Shown here piece after piece: positions 28,816 through 37,753 of a DNA stretch of 64,000 bases. The translations under genes and the position numbers were made by a program. This DNA is from Pseudomonas indica NBRC 103045 (GTDB taxonomy: Bacteria; Pseudomonadota; Gammaproteobacteria; Pseudomonadales; Pseudomonadaceae), in assembly GCF_002091635.1 (NCBI RefSeq), contig NZ_BDAC01000005.1, positions 62,001 through 126,000 of the forward strand, given 5' to 3'. The notes under the pieces were generated by a model. The model worked only from the letters and a program-made list of their open reading frames with translations. It was not told the DNA's origin and did not search any database. Position 1 is the first letter of the stretch, and every line of letters begins with the position of its first letter.

Positions 28816-29040
28816 ATGGCGGTCGAAATCGACATCGACAACGCTTCCTGTCGTTTCAGCGTGGAAGGCATCGAATACCACAAGCCGCTCTCCGAGGTGC
28901 GCATCACTACCGATTCGCAGGCACGCATGTCGGTATTGGAAAGCGGCGCGGCCCGCCTGCTGATTTCCGAGGACGAAGCCCAGCGCCTGGTAGCGGCCGG
29001 CGCGGCGGACGAGCGCCGGAATTTGATCGAGGATGAGTGA
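28816..29040 (+). CDS. Small DUF3203-like protein
   Basis: A 74-residue acidic cytoplasmic protein: an N-terminal beta part (VEIDIDNASCRFSVEGIEY, then LSEVRITTDSQARMSVL) and a C-terminal helix (ISEDEAQRLVAAGAADERRNLI). Length and layout resemble the Pseudomonas family DUF3203; this match is from memory. GGAGGA precedes ATG 28816 by seven bases. It lies alone between mgtC (divergent) and a REP cluster. No function is known. Confidence 0.65.
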   Translation: MAVEIDIDNASCRFSVEGIEYHKPLSEVRITTDSQARMSVLESGAARLLISEDEAQRLVAAGAADERRNLIEDE

Positions 29041-29285
29041 GGGCCGCCTCGCGGTTCTACTCGCGATTGGCCGCATGGAAGCTTCGCCAGCAGAGCTGGC
29101 TCCTACGGAAAGCAGGCGATGGGTAGGAGGATTCATCCGCGAAAAAACGACGTTTCCGATTCGCGAATACATTCGCCCCACAAAGCGGTTCGGGCTCTAC
29201 CCGTGGGGGCGAATTTATTCGCCCGGCGAAGGCTGGGCTGGGCGAATGTATTCACCCCTACCAGGAAGCAGAGCTGGCTCCTGCG
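29041..29285. repeat. REP cluster at the 3' flank of the orphan gene
   Basis: Contains a degenerate GTAGGAGC/GCCAGCAGAGCTGGC copy (29057-29106), an inverted pair of gattcatccgcg / cgcgaatacattcg (29130-29181), an inverted pair gtgggggcgaatttattcg / gcgaatgtattcacccc (29203-29262), and a part-copy agcagagctggctcctgcg (29267-29285). No gene seen. Confidence 0.7.
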
Positions 29286-29336
29286 AAGAGCGGGGCTGGC
29301 GTGGCACTCAACCTGTGGGGGTGGAAATCAGCCGGC

Positions 29337-32300
29337 TCAGCTCGACCAGAACCGGCTCCGCCGTTCATTGCTTTGTAATTCCGTCAGTGCCAGCCGCTGC
29401 TTCAGCAATTGCTCACGCAAATCGGTGTGCTGTCGTGCATTCATCGTTTCGGGACGATCAGACTGCTCTCCCTGCCTGGCCGAATGCAGGCTTTCGGCCA
29501 CTGGCGGCGCCCGGCGATCCAACTGTTGCTCGAAGCGATCCAGACACGCGGAGGCCTTGCAGAACTGGGCATCGTCCAGCATGGACTGAATCAGGTGCAG
29601 GCGGGTCTGGTTGTCCTGGCTGACAAACAACGCCTCCACGGCCTGCTCCTGCACGGCACGGGGGGCCGCGGCAAAAGTCTCATCCGGCACGAACCGCAGA
29701 TAATCCCCTATTCGCGCCATACCAGACAGGCGCTGGCAACTTTCCGCCAGGCTTTTCAGCCCGCGCACCTGTTGTTCGACATCGTCGCTCCGCATGTCCC
29801 CCATACAGAGAAAGGCATGCGTATCCAGAATCATCGCCCTGCCGGAACGAGAGACACCGGGCATGCCCGAGTGAATCAACTGCCCCAGCATCACATCCAG
29901 CAGATCGCGGTCGGGGCCGCCTTGCCACATGGCGGGCTCGGTCATACCGATGATCAAGCCCCCCAGATGCATCGCCACCGAAGCGATGCGACTCATGGTC
30001 ATGCCGCTGTCGGGCCGGGGTTGCCGATGCAACGCCACCGGGTCATCGGCCTGAAGGCGCTTGTCATCCAGGGGTTGCAGCTCGGCTTGACCAACGGCGT
30101 TCAGTTTCTGCGCCATGGACATGGGCACATGGGAAGAAATTCCGCTGTTACGCATCCCTTCGTTAAGCAGTTGCTGAACGTGGTTAAAAGCGTGCGCGCA
30201 GCTCCATTGGGCATCGGGCCGCAGCATGCGGCTGGGCATATAGAAATGTTCGGTCAGTTCGGCTCGGCTTTCCTGGCCGAAGGCAAAGCGAAGATAGCCT
30301 TGCCCCTCTCCATCGGGAACGTTCGCAAGAGTCGTCGTGGCAAAGCCGAAACTGTCGCGTCCGCGCAACACATGACTATTAAGGTGATCCGTGTGGTCAG
30401 TCTGGAAGGTCTGCCTTCCCTGAGCCAGATTCAGGGAGAACTGTGCATACTCCTCCCCGATCTGGATGGCCGCGAAGGGCAATTGCGCAGACTGCAGGTC
30501 GAACCGGATATGACCCTGCTGCCCATGAAAGAACTGCTGCGCCACGAAATTACCATTGTCGGTGGCCCGTTCCAGTAGCTCGAATTCATGGGTACGCCCC
30601 TTCAGCATATGGGTCATCAGCTGCATTTCGTCGTTTTCGATCCAGTTCAGGTCCTGCTCCACCCGGGAAAGATGCTCACGGCCTTTGCGGGCAGCCCCAT
30701 CGTCGGCGGAAATCAAGGCGATACCACCGGCCATGACCTTGCCACTGCACAGGTTGGGGTATTTCTGGTAGCTCTTGCAGGCAATGATGCGCAACCTGTT
30801 GGCGGCGATGTCCTTGGTGAAATGTCCCACCAGGCGCTCCATGTCGCCGCGCCTTTCCAGGGTCGCATCGAGAATCAACACCAGAGGCTTCTCGCTTTTC
30901 CTGACCTGTCCCAGATGCTGCGTCGCCGCTTTCAATGTTCCTTGCAGGCCCTGCTTGGTTTTTTTCCTGGACAGGCGGCTGTCGACCGCCTCGATAACCG
31001 CTTCCACATTCCAACTGGGCTGGCCGGGTTTATCCGGCAAGGAATGGCCGAGGGCGGCATACAGGGCGTCAGCCGATTTGGTGCCACTTTGACGCTGCTG
31101 CCGTAGATTGTTCACTTCGTAATACACCGGTGTCTTGCCATGATGGCGGGTGCTGGCTTCTTCGACACGGGCACTGCCCGTCATCAACTCGGCCAGCTCG
31201 AACCCCAGGGACAATGCCCCCATGCCGGAGCTGACCAGATGCACTTCCGGAGTTGGCACCGAGGGTGGTAGACGCCAGGCGGCCGCCAAGGGAGCAGCCG
31301 CCTGGCGGAAGTCCTTCAACCCATAGGGATGTACCGCACTCAGGCAGACGTTCATCTCTTCCATGAGCGCCTGATAGCCATTGCTGAAAGCCATGCTGTC
31401 ATGGCTCAGGCTCGGCAGGCTGTCGGCAATCGCACGCAAGGCACGTAACCCATTCGCCAGCAGCGGATTATGCTGGTGCCGCTCCATGATCGGTCCATCC
31501 AGTATGTCCACCAGCTGATCCAGAAGCGTGGCAGCGGTGTGCCCTAGTCCGACCATGCCCTCGCTGTTCGGGATGGCATGCAGACGGTCGCTAATGGATT
31601 GTTCCGCTGGACGGCGAAAGGCAGCCAACAGGACACGGTTATCGACGGCGGGGTCCGATGGCACGGAGTCAGGCGATGAGCCACGTTCCGTCATGACGCG
31701 ATATACCGATGGCCGGGCACCGTAGGTATGAATCAGCGGCTCAGCCTTTTCCGCCAGATGTGACGCCAGTTCCAGGGCGTATACGCCGGGACGCAATTCC
31801 AGCAGATGCTGCTGCAGGTAATTCCGGGAATCCACGCCGGGTAATTGATCGCGCAGATGATGCAGAATCATTTCGGCACTGTGGCGACTGTTGACGAAAA
31901 CCGCGTTGCGCCTCGAGTCGGGATACCGCTCTTGATAAAGCTCCTTGCACTTATCGAGAAAATCAGTCGACGGCATATCCCGCAGATAGTCACTATCGAT
32001 TCCATGCTCGAATTTCAGTTCATGAATGAAACTGTTTGCCGGAACCCCCGGTTTGGCAAAGGTCAATCCAAACTGGGCAGCGATATCGGCCCCTCCGGGA
32101 ATAGCGGCCAGCTCCTCCCGCCGCCTATTGGCATAGCTCTCCGACTTCGAACAGTCCTGATTGACGGTACGGCCGTAACGCCACTGGCGATGAAGCTCCT
32201 GTTGAAGTGTCTGCTGTAGCCCCGTCAGACGGTTTTCCAGCACATGCTTACGCGCAGTCAATGCCAGATCGTCCTGGCTGCGCGGCGTTGAAGATGACGC

Positions 32301-32396
32301 ATGCGGGCGGTGGGTATCGTGCTGAATGGGGAAATGAAAGGACGAAGATCTGATCCCGGGATTGTTCATGCCGTTATTCGCCATCAAGAGGGGCAT
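29337..32396 (-). CDS. Orphan 1019-residue protein with fold-type I PLP-enzyme motifs, possible secreted effector
   Basis: I do not recognise a family. The N-terminal 45 residues are rich in Ser, Asn, His and Pro (NNPGIRSSSFHF, PHASSSTPRS), like type III secretion signals; there is no Sec signal or TM segment. The centre (about 385-570) resembles the Cys/Met-metabolism PLP fold: HLVSSGMGAL (389-395), PVYYEVNN, Asp510 in LVLILDATLE, and CKSYQKYPN (Lys545) followed by SGKVMAGGIALIS, matching the order Ser-Gly-Met, PLP-Asp, Schiff-base Lys, Gly-Gly. The remaining 440 residues are helical without known motifs. It is monocistronic, visibly lower in GC than its neighbours and bracketed by REP clusters. 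No strong ribosome site precedes ATG 32396; ATG 32384 and 32369 are alternatives. Confidence 0.7.
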   Translation of the reverse strand: MPLLMANNGMNNPGIRSSSFHFPIQHDTHRPHASSSTPRSQDDLALTARKHVLENRLTGLQQTLQQELHRQWRYGRTVNQDCSKSESYANRRREELAAIPGGADIAAQFGLTFAKPGVPANSFIHELKFEHGIDSDYLRDMPSTDFLDKCKELYQERYPDSRRNAVFVNSRHSAEMILHHLRDQLPGVDSRNYLQQHLLELRPGVYALELASHLAEKAEPLIHTYGARPSVYRVMTERGSSPDSVPSDPAVDNRVLLAAFRRPAEQSISDRLHAIPNSEGMVGLGHTAATLLDQLVDILDGPIMERHQHNPLLANGLRALRAIADSLPSLSHDSMAFSNGYQALMEEMNVCLSAVHPYGLKDFRQAAAPLAAAWRLPPSVPTPEVHLVSSGMGALSLGFELAELMTGSARVEEASTRHHGKTPVYYEVNNLRQQRQSGTKSADALYAALGHSLPDKPGQPSWNVEAVIEAVDSRLSRKKTKQGLQGTLKAATQHLGQVRKSEKPLVLILDATLERRGDMERLVGHFTKDIAANRLRIIACKSYQKYPNLCSGKVMAGGIALISADDGAARKGREHLSRVEQDLNWIENDEMQLMTHMLKGRTHEFELLERATDNGNFVAQQFFHGQQGHIRFDLQSAQLPFAAIQIGEEYAQFSLNLAQGRQTFQTDHTDHLNSHVLRGRDSFGFATTTLANVPDGEGQGYLRFAFGQESRAELTEHFYMPSRMLRPDAQWSCAHAFNHVQQLLNEGMRNSGISSHVPMSMAQKLNAVGQAELQPLDDKRLQADDPVALHRQPRPDSGMTMSRIASVAMHLGGLIIGMTEPAMWQGGPDRDLLDVMLGQLIHSGMPGVSRSGRAMILDTHAFLCMGDMRSDDVEQQVRGLKSLAESCQRLSGMARIGDYLRFVPDETFAAAPRAVQEQAVEALFVSQDNQTRLHLIQSMLDDAQFCKASACLDRFEQQLDRRAPPVAESLHSARQGEQSDRPETMNARQHTDLREQLLKQRLALTELQSNERRSRFWSS

Positions 32397-32447
32397 GTCC
32401 TGGGTGGCTCTCGACAGCCGAGGGTTCCGTCATGAGCTACTGGAAGC

Positions 32448-32646
32448 CCGCTGCAGAGGCGAATGAATTCGCCCCTGCAAGAGTTCGACATTGCCTTTGT
32501 AGGAGCGAGCTCTGCTCGCGAATTGGGCCACGCAGAAGCCTCGCCAGCAGAGCTGGCTCCTACAGAAAGCAGGCCGGTGTGGCGCGTGATGTAGGGGCGA
32601 ATTTATTCGCCCGGCGGAAGCTGGGCTGGACGAATGAATTCACCCC
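32448..32646. repeat. REP cluster at the 5' flank of the orphan gene, running into the OpmB 3' end
   Basis: Three units: a single gcgaatgaattcgcccct (32459-32476); an inverted pair GTAGGAGCGAGCTC / GCCAGCAGAGCTGGCTCC (32498-32563); and an inverted pair gtaggggcgaatttattcg / cgaatgaattcacccc (32590-32646). The last pair overlaps the coding end of the outer-membrane efflux gene. Confidence 0.8.
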
Positions 32647-34102
32647 AGGTCCCGCCCATCGCGGTGATCAGTTGCACGCTGGCGGTTAGGCGGCTGCCCA
32701 GCAGGCTCAGGGCGGTGCGTTCGTTGTTCAGGGCGGTGGCCTGAACGGTGACCACGCTGTTGTAGTCCACGGTACCGGCGCGGTACTGGTTCTCGATCAG
32801 GCGCAGCGACTCGCGGGCAGCGTCCAGGGCGTCCTGGCGGACTTGAGCCTCGCGCTCCAGCACACGCAATTGCACCAGATAGTCCTCCACCTCGCGGAAG
32901 CCATCGAGCACGGCCTGGCGGTATTCGGCCACGGTCTGGTCGTAGCTGGCTTCGCTACGCTCCAGCTCGGCACGGCGAGCACCGCCGTCGAACAGGGTCA
33001 GGGCCAGTTGCGGCCCCAGCGACCAGTAGCGGTTCGGTACCTCGAACCAGTCGGCGAAGCTGCTGCCGCTGTAGCCGCCATTGGCGGATAGAGTGAGGTC
33101 CGGGAACCAGGCGGCCTCGGCGACGCCGATCTGCGCATTGGCGGCCATCACTCGGCGCTCGGCGGCGGCGATGTCCGGGCGGCGTTCCAGCAGTTGCGAC
33201 GGCACGCCCGCGGGCAGCGCCGGGAGGTTCGGCACCGCCTCGCGCGGCGCTATGGCGAACTCCGCCGGCGGAACGCCGATCAGCACCGCCAGCGCATGTT
33301 CGAGCTGGGCGCGCTGCCATTCCAGGTCGATGGCCTCGGCCTGGGTGCTCTTCAGTTGGGTCTGCGCCTGGGTGACGTCGGACTTCGGCACGATGCCCGC
33401 GCGGTACTGGTTTTCGGTGAGTCGCAGGGAGCGCTCGTAGGCCGTGACCGTGGCATCCAGCAGGCGCTTCTGCTCATCCAGCACGCGCAGTTGCAGGTAG
33501 TTCTGCACCAGTTCGGACTGCATGCTCAGGCGCATCGCCGCAAGGTCGGCTTCGCTGGCCGCGGCGCTGGCGCGGTTGGCCTCCAGGTTGCGGCGCAGCT
33601 TGCCCCACAGATCCAGCTCCCAGCTCACGCCCAGGCTGGCGTCGTAATTCTTCGAAACGCCGCCGCTGGAGGTGCTGAAGGTCTGGCCGTTCGCCGTGGT
33701 CACGCTGCTGTCGCCGCCGCCTCGACCGGAACGGGTCACGCCGGCGTTGCCGGAGAGCGTCGGGAAGAATCCGGCCCGCGCACTGCGCACCAGGGCGTGG
33801 GCCTGGCGGTACTGCGCCTCGGCGGAAGCGACGTTCTGGTTGTTCAGATTGAGCCGCTGGACCAATGCGTCCAGCTCGGCATCGCCGTACAGCGACCACC
33901 AGGCCCCCCGCTCCACGGCATCGGCCGGTTTCGCCGGCTTCCAGCCTTCGGTCTCGCGGTACTGGGCAGGCACTGTCAGTTCAGGCCGCTGGTAGTCCGG
34001 ACCGAGGGTACAACCGGCGAGCAGCACGGCAAAAAGCACCGCACCGCCGGCCTGCGCGAGCTGCCGACAGGCATTGAATCGATCAGGGAGAAAAGCGTTC
34101 AT
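32603..34102 (-). CDS. opmB: Outer-membrane efflux lipoprotein OpmB (NodT/OprM family) of the Mux pump
   Basis: A 499-residue TolC-like outer-membrane channel lipoprotein. The signal peptide ends in the lipobox LLAGC (AVLFAVLLAGCTLGPDY), and two OEP repeats are visible, each with ENQYRAG (SLRLTENQYRAGIV and SLRLIENQYRAGTV). It works with MuxA and the RND subunits MuxB/MuxC. The start overlaps the muxC stop by four bases. The natural end of the family is near LITAMGGTW; here the last residues GEFIRPAQLPPGE and the TAA stop are encoded by an inserted REP repeat. The channel should still be functional because the tail is periplasmic and not conserved. Confidence 0.9.
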   Translation of the reverse strand: MNAFLPDRFNACRQLAQAGGAVLFAVLLAGCTLGPDYQRPELTVPAQYRETEGWKPAKPADAVERGAWWSLYGDAELDALVQRLNLNNQNVASAEAQYRQAHALVRSARAGFFPTLSGNAGVTRSGRGGGDSSVTTANGQTFSTSSGGVSKNYDASLGVSWELDLWGKLRRNLEANRASAAASEADLAAMRLSMQSELVQNYLQLRVLDEQKRLLDATVTAYERSLRLTENQYRAGIVPKSDVTQAQTQLKSTQAEAIDLEWQRAQLEHALAVLIGVPPAEFAIAPREAVPNLPALPAGVPSQLLERRPDIAAAERRVMAANAQIGVAEAAWFPDLTLSANGGYSGSSFADWFEVPNRYWSLGPQLALTLFDGGARRAELERSEASYDQTVAEYRQAVLDGFREVEDYLVQLRVLEREAQVRQDALDAARESLRLIENQYRAGTVDYNSVVTVQATALNNERTALSLLGSRLTASVQLITAMGGTWGEFIRPAQLPPGE

Positions 34103-37100
34103 AGCGGAGTTTCCAACGAGGCGTCCGTCCGCACGCCGCGCCAGCGGTTGACGCGGTGACGCAGGCGGTCGAAGTACAGGTAGACCACCGGGGTGGTGTA
34201 GAGGGTGAGCAACTGGCTGAGCACCAGGCCGCCGACGATGGCGATACCCAGCGGCTTACGCATTTCCGAGCCCTCGGCGCTGAACAGGATCAACGGCAGT
34301 GCGCCGAGGATCGCCGCCAGGGTGGTCATCAGGATCGGCCGGAAGCGCAGCAGGCAGGCCTGGCGGATCGAGGCCTCGGGGCTGAGACGCTCATGCCGCT
34401 CCAGTTGCAAGGCGAGGTCGATCATCAGGATGGCGTTCTTCTTCACCACACCGATCAGCAGGAACAGTCCGAGCAGCGAGATCAGGCTGAACTGCTGGCC
34501 GAACAACTGGATCGCCAGCAGTGCACCGACCCCAGCCGAAGGCAGTGTCGAGAGGATGGTCAACGGGTGGACGTAGCTCTCGTAGAGCACGCCGAGCACG
34601 ATGTAGACCACCAGCAGCGCGCCCAGCAGCATCAACGGCTGCGCCTGCTGGGCCTTCTGGAACACCCCACCGGTACCGCCCAGCATGCCCTGCACGTCGG
34701 TGGGCAGGCCGACCCGGGCCACCGCCCGTTCGATGACGGCGGTGGCCTGTTCCATGCTGATGCCGGGGGCCAGGGAGAAACCGATGCTCTCCGCGGCGAA
34801 CTGGCCCTGGTGGTTGACCCGGTCCTCTTCCAGGCTGCGCTCCCAGTGGGTGAAGGTGGACAGCGGCACGCGCGCGCCGTCCGCCGTGATCACCTGGACC
34901 TGCTCCAGCACCTCGGGGCTCTGGGCGTATTTCGGGTCGACCTCCATCACCACGCTGTACTGGTTGAGGCTGTCGTAGATGGTGGAAATCTGCCGCTGGC
35001 TGAAGGCGTTGTTCAGCACCGCCGTGACCATCGCCATATCGACCCCGAGGCGCTTGGCCGTTTCGCGATCGATCACCAGGCGGATTTGCTGGGCGCCCTC
35101 GCCTTCGTTGGCGTCGATATCGGTCAGCTCGGGCAGTGCCGCGAGCGCATCACGGACCTTGGGCAGCCAGATGCGCAGGTCGTCCAGGTCGCTGGCCAGC
35201 AGCACGTATTCGTTCGAGGTGCTTCGCCCTTCCCGACCGCCGAACTGCAGGTCCTGGTCGGGCATCAGGAACATACGTCCGCCGGGCACCTTGGGCACGC
35301 TCTCGCGCAGCCGGTCGATCACCGCCTGGGCGGAGTCCGTGCGCTCGCCCATGGGTTTCAGCCGCACGATCAGAAAGGCATTGTTGATCCCGCCGTTGCC
35401 GCCGATGAAGCCGGCCACGCTTTCCACCGCCGGATCGGCCAGCACCGCCCGGCGATAGGTTTCCATCTTCGGCTGCATGACCTGGAAGGACAGGCCGTCG
35501 TCGCCGCGGACCATGCCGATCAACTGGCCGGTGTCCTGCTGCGGCATGAAGGTCTTCGGCACAGCAACGTACAGGTAGACGTTCAGTCCGATGGTGGCGA
35601 TCAGGCTGAACAACGTCAGCCGCGAATGAGCCAGCTCCCAGTCCAGGCTGCGCCGATAGCCCTCCAGTACCCGCTCCTGCAGGCGTTGGCCGAAACGCCG
35701 CAGGCGGCCCGGCTCGCGCTGTTCTTCCTCGCGCAGCCAACGGGCGCAGAGCATCGGCGTCAGCGTCAGCGAGACCAGCAGCGAGATCAGGATGGCCACC
35801 GCCAGGGTCAGGGAGAACTCGCGGAACAGCCGCTCGACGATGCCGCTCATGAACAGGATGGAGACGAACACCACCACCAGCGACAGATTCATCGACAACA
35901 GGGTGAAACCCACTTCCCGTGAGCCTTTTAGCGCTGCCTGCAACGGCGGCTCGCCGTTCTCGATGTGCCGCGAAATGTTCTCCAGCACCACGATGGCGTC
36001 GTCCACCACCAGGCCGGTGGCGATGATCAGCGCCATCAGTGACAGGTTGTTCAGGGAGAAATCCATCAGGTACATCGCGGCGAAGGTGCCGACCAGCGAC
36101 ACCGGCACCGCCAGTGCCGGGATCAGCGCCGCGCGCCAGCGGCCAAGGAAGGCGAACACCACCAGGATCACCAGGGCCACGGCGATCAGCAGGGTGCGTT
36201 CCGCCTCGTGCAGGGTGGCGCGGATCACCGGTGAGCGGTCCATCGCCACTTCCAGCTCGACGCTGGCGGGGATCACTTCGCGCAACGCCGGCAGTTGGGC
36301 GCGGATGTCCGAGATGGTCTCGATGATGTTGGCGCCGGCCTGGCGGTTGATCACCACCAGCACGGCCTGTTCGTCGTTGTAGAAGCCGCTGTTGTAGCGG
36401 TCCTCCACCCCGTCCACCACCGTCGCCACATCGCCCAGGCGTACGCTGGCGCCGTTCTGCTGACGGATGATCAGCGGCGCATAGTCGGCAGCGCGGTCAA
36501 GCTGGTCGTTGGCCTGCACCTGCCAGTGGCGTTGGCCATCCTCTACCTCCCCCTTCGGCCGTTGCGCGCTAGCCGAAGTGATCGCCTGGCGCACGTCGTC
36601 CAGGGCGATGCCGTATTGATCCAGCAAACGCGGTTCCAGCGACACTCGCACCGCCGGCAGCGAGCTGCCGCCGATCTGCACTTCGCCCACACCTGCCACC
36701 TGGGACAGCTTCTGCGCCACCAGGGTGGAGGCGACATCGTAGAGCTGGCCCTTGCTGAGCACATCGCTGGTCAGCGAGAGCACCATGATCGGCGCCTGCG
36801 ATGGGTTGACCTTGCGGTAGGTGGGCATGCTGCGCATGCCGCTGGGCAGCAGATTGCGCGCTGCGTTGATCGCCGCCTGCACCTCACGGGCGGCGGCGTC
36901 GATGTCGCGGTCGATATCGAAGAGGATGATGATCCGCGTCGAGCCCTGGCTGCTGCGGCTGGTCATCTCGCTGATCCCGGCGATGGTGCCGAGGGACCGC
37001 TCCAGCGGCGTCGCCACCGTCGCCGCCATGATCTGCGGACTGGCTCCCGGCAGATTGGCCTGCACGGTGATGGCCGGGAAATCCATCTTCGGCAATGGCG

Positions 37101-37203
37101 CCACCGGCAGCAGCCCGAAGCTCAGCCCGCCGAGCAGGAGGATCGCCAGGCTCAGCAGCAGCGTCGCGACCGGACGGAGGATGAAGGGCGCGGACAGGTT
37201 CAT
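34099..37203 (-). CDS. muxC: RND multidrug efflux permease MuxC (MdtC-like)
   Basis: A 1034-residue inner-membrane proton-driven transporter with 12 TM helices and two large periplasmic loops. The start [20 protein letters not shown] is typical; the proton-relay Asp pair is seen in GLVVDDAIVVLENISRH, and the second half has [22 protein letters not shown]. MdtB/MdtC-type pumps act as MuxB-MuxC heterotrimers. It is followed by opmB (four-base overlap). Unlike the compact operon in P. aeruginosa, it is separated from muxB by 550 bases of repeats, so it may depend on readthrough or on its own promoter. Confidence 0.93.
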   Translation of the reverse strand: MNLSAPFILRPVATLLLSLAILLLGGLSFGLLPVAPLPKMDFPAITVQANLPGASPQIMAATVATPLERSLGTIAGISEMTSRSSQGSTRIIILFDIDRDIDAAAREVQAAINAARNLLPSGMRSMPTYRKVNPSQAPIMVLSLTSDVLSKGQLYDVASTLVAQKLSQVAGVGEVQIGGSSLPAVRVSLEPRLLDQYGIALDDVRQAITSASAQRPKGEVEDGQRHWQVQANDQLDRAADYAPLIIRQQNGASVRLGDVATVVDGVEDRYNSGFYNDEQAVLVVINRQAGANIIETISDIRAQLPALREVIPASVELEVAMDRSPVIRATLHEAERTLLIAVALVILVVFAFLGRWRAALIPALAVPVSLVGTFAAMYLMDFSLNNLSLMALIIATGLVVDDAIVVLENISRHIENGEPPLQAALKGSREVGFTLLSMNLSLVVVFVSILFMSGIVERLFREFSLTLAVAILISLLVSLTLTPMLCARWLREEEQREPGRLRRFGQRLQERVLEGYRRSLDWELAHSRLTLFSLIATIGLNVYLYVAVPKTFMPQQDTGQLIGMVRGDDGLSFQVMQPKMETYRRAVLADPAVESVAGFIGGNGGINNAFLIVRLKPMGERTDSAQAVIDRLRESVPKVPGGRMFLMPDQDLQFGGREGRSTSNEYVLLASDLDDLRIWLPKVRDALAALPELTDIDANEGEGAQQIRLVIDRETAKRLGVDMAMVTAVLNNAFSQRQISTIYDSLNQYSVVMEVDPKYAQSPEVLEQVQVITADGARVPLSTFTHWERSLEEDRVNHQGQFAAESIGFSLAPGISMEQATAVIERAVARVGLPTDVQGMLGGTGGVFQKAQQAQPLMLLGALLVVYIVLGVLYESYVHPLTILSTLPSAGVGALLAIQLFGQQFSLISLLGLFLLIGVVKKNAILMIDLALQLERHERLSPEASIRQACLLRFRPILMTTLAAILGALPLILFSAEGSEMRKPLGIAIVGGLVLSQLLTLYTTPVVYLYFDRLRHRVNRWRGVRTDASLETPL

Positions 37204-37753
37204 AGCGGGAAAGCAGCCGGGAGCGCTTCAAGGGGGTTTGTGGGGGTGGGAGGGTTTGTTGTCCGGCGAGAGACCGCCCCCTCTCCCCAGAGGGGCGAGG
37301 GGGTATCCGAGGTGCCTGGAACTGAGGTGCATAACCGATACATCGGCGTGTATGGACCACACTCTCTCCCCGCTGGGGAGAGGGAACGAAGTATCCACTC
37401 ACACCCCCTGTGAGCTTGCCCGAGCAGCTCTCCTGAGCAACCGACCAGCTTGCTCTTATGGGAAACACCAAACGGCAATGCGCTTGGAGAGTCCAGGCGG
37501 TCTTGTATTCGACTGAAGATCACCCCCTCACCCCGACCCACTTCCCAAAGGGGCGAGGGGGTATTCGAGTCGCCTGCAGCTACGGTGGAAAACCGAAGCT
37601 CGGTCCTGCACGAATCGCTCCCTCTACCCTCTGGGGAGAGGGCTGGGGTGAGGGGGCGGAGCTTCGGCATACACCTAACCACGCAAAACTCCCCCAACCA
37701 TCCACCCAGCCCCAGCCAGCGATGCTTGCCGCCCCCCCCTTGCTGCTTGAAGC
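37204..37753. repeat. 550-base repeat block between muxB and muxC
   Basis: No credible gene. Two related composite units are visible. Unit A: ccccctctccccagaggggc (37275 on) with ctctccccgctggggagagg (37363 on). Unit B: ccccctcaccccgacccact ... aaaggggcgagggggt (37523-37563) with ccctctaccctctggggaga ... ggggtgaggggg (37620-37660). Each can form strong GC hairpins; CCGAAGCTC (37592) and GGAGCTTCGG (37658) also pair. The same family occurs once at 21259-21313. Confidence 0.75.

Noticed and set aside
29033..29623. 196-codon plus-strand frame over the REP cluster
   Set aside because: Contains repeat-derived GGFIREKTT and IYSP-type peptides and overlaps the end of the orphan gene; no coding character.
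37204..37753. Short frames in the muxB-muxC gap as a possible third gene
   Set aside because: They consist of translated repeat sequence in several frames with no ribosome site.
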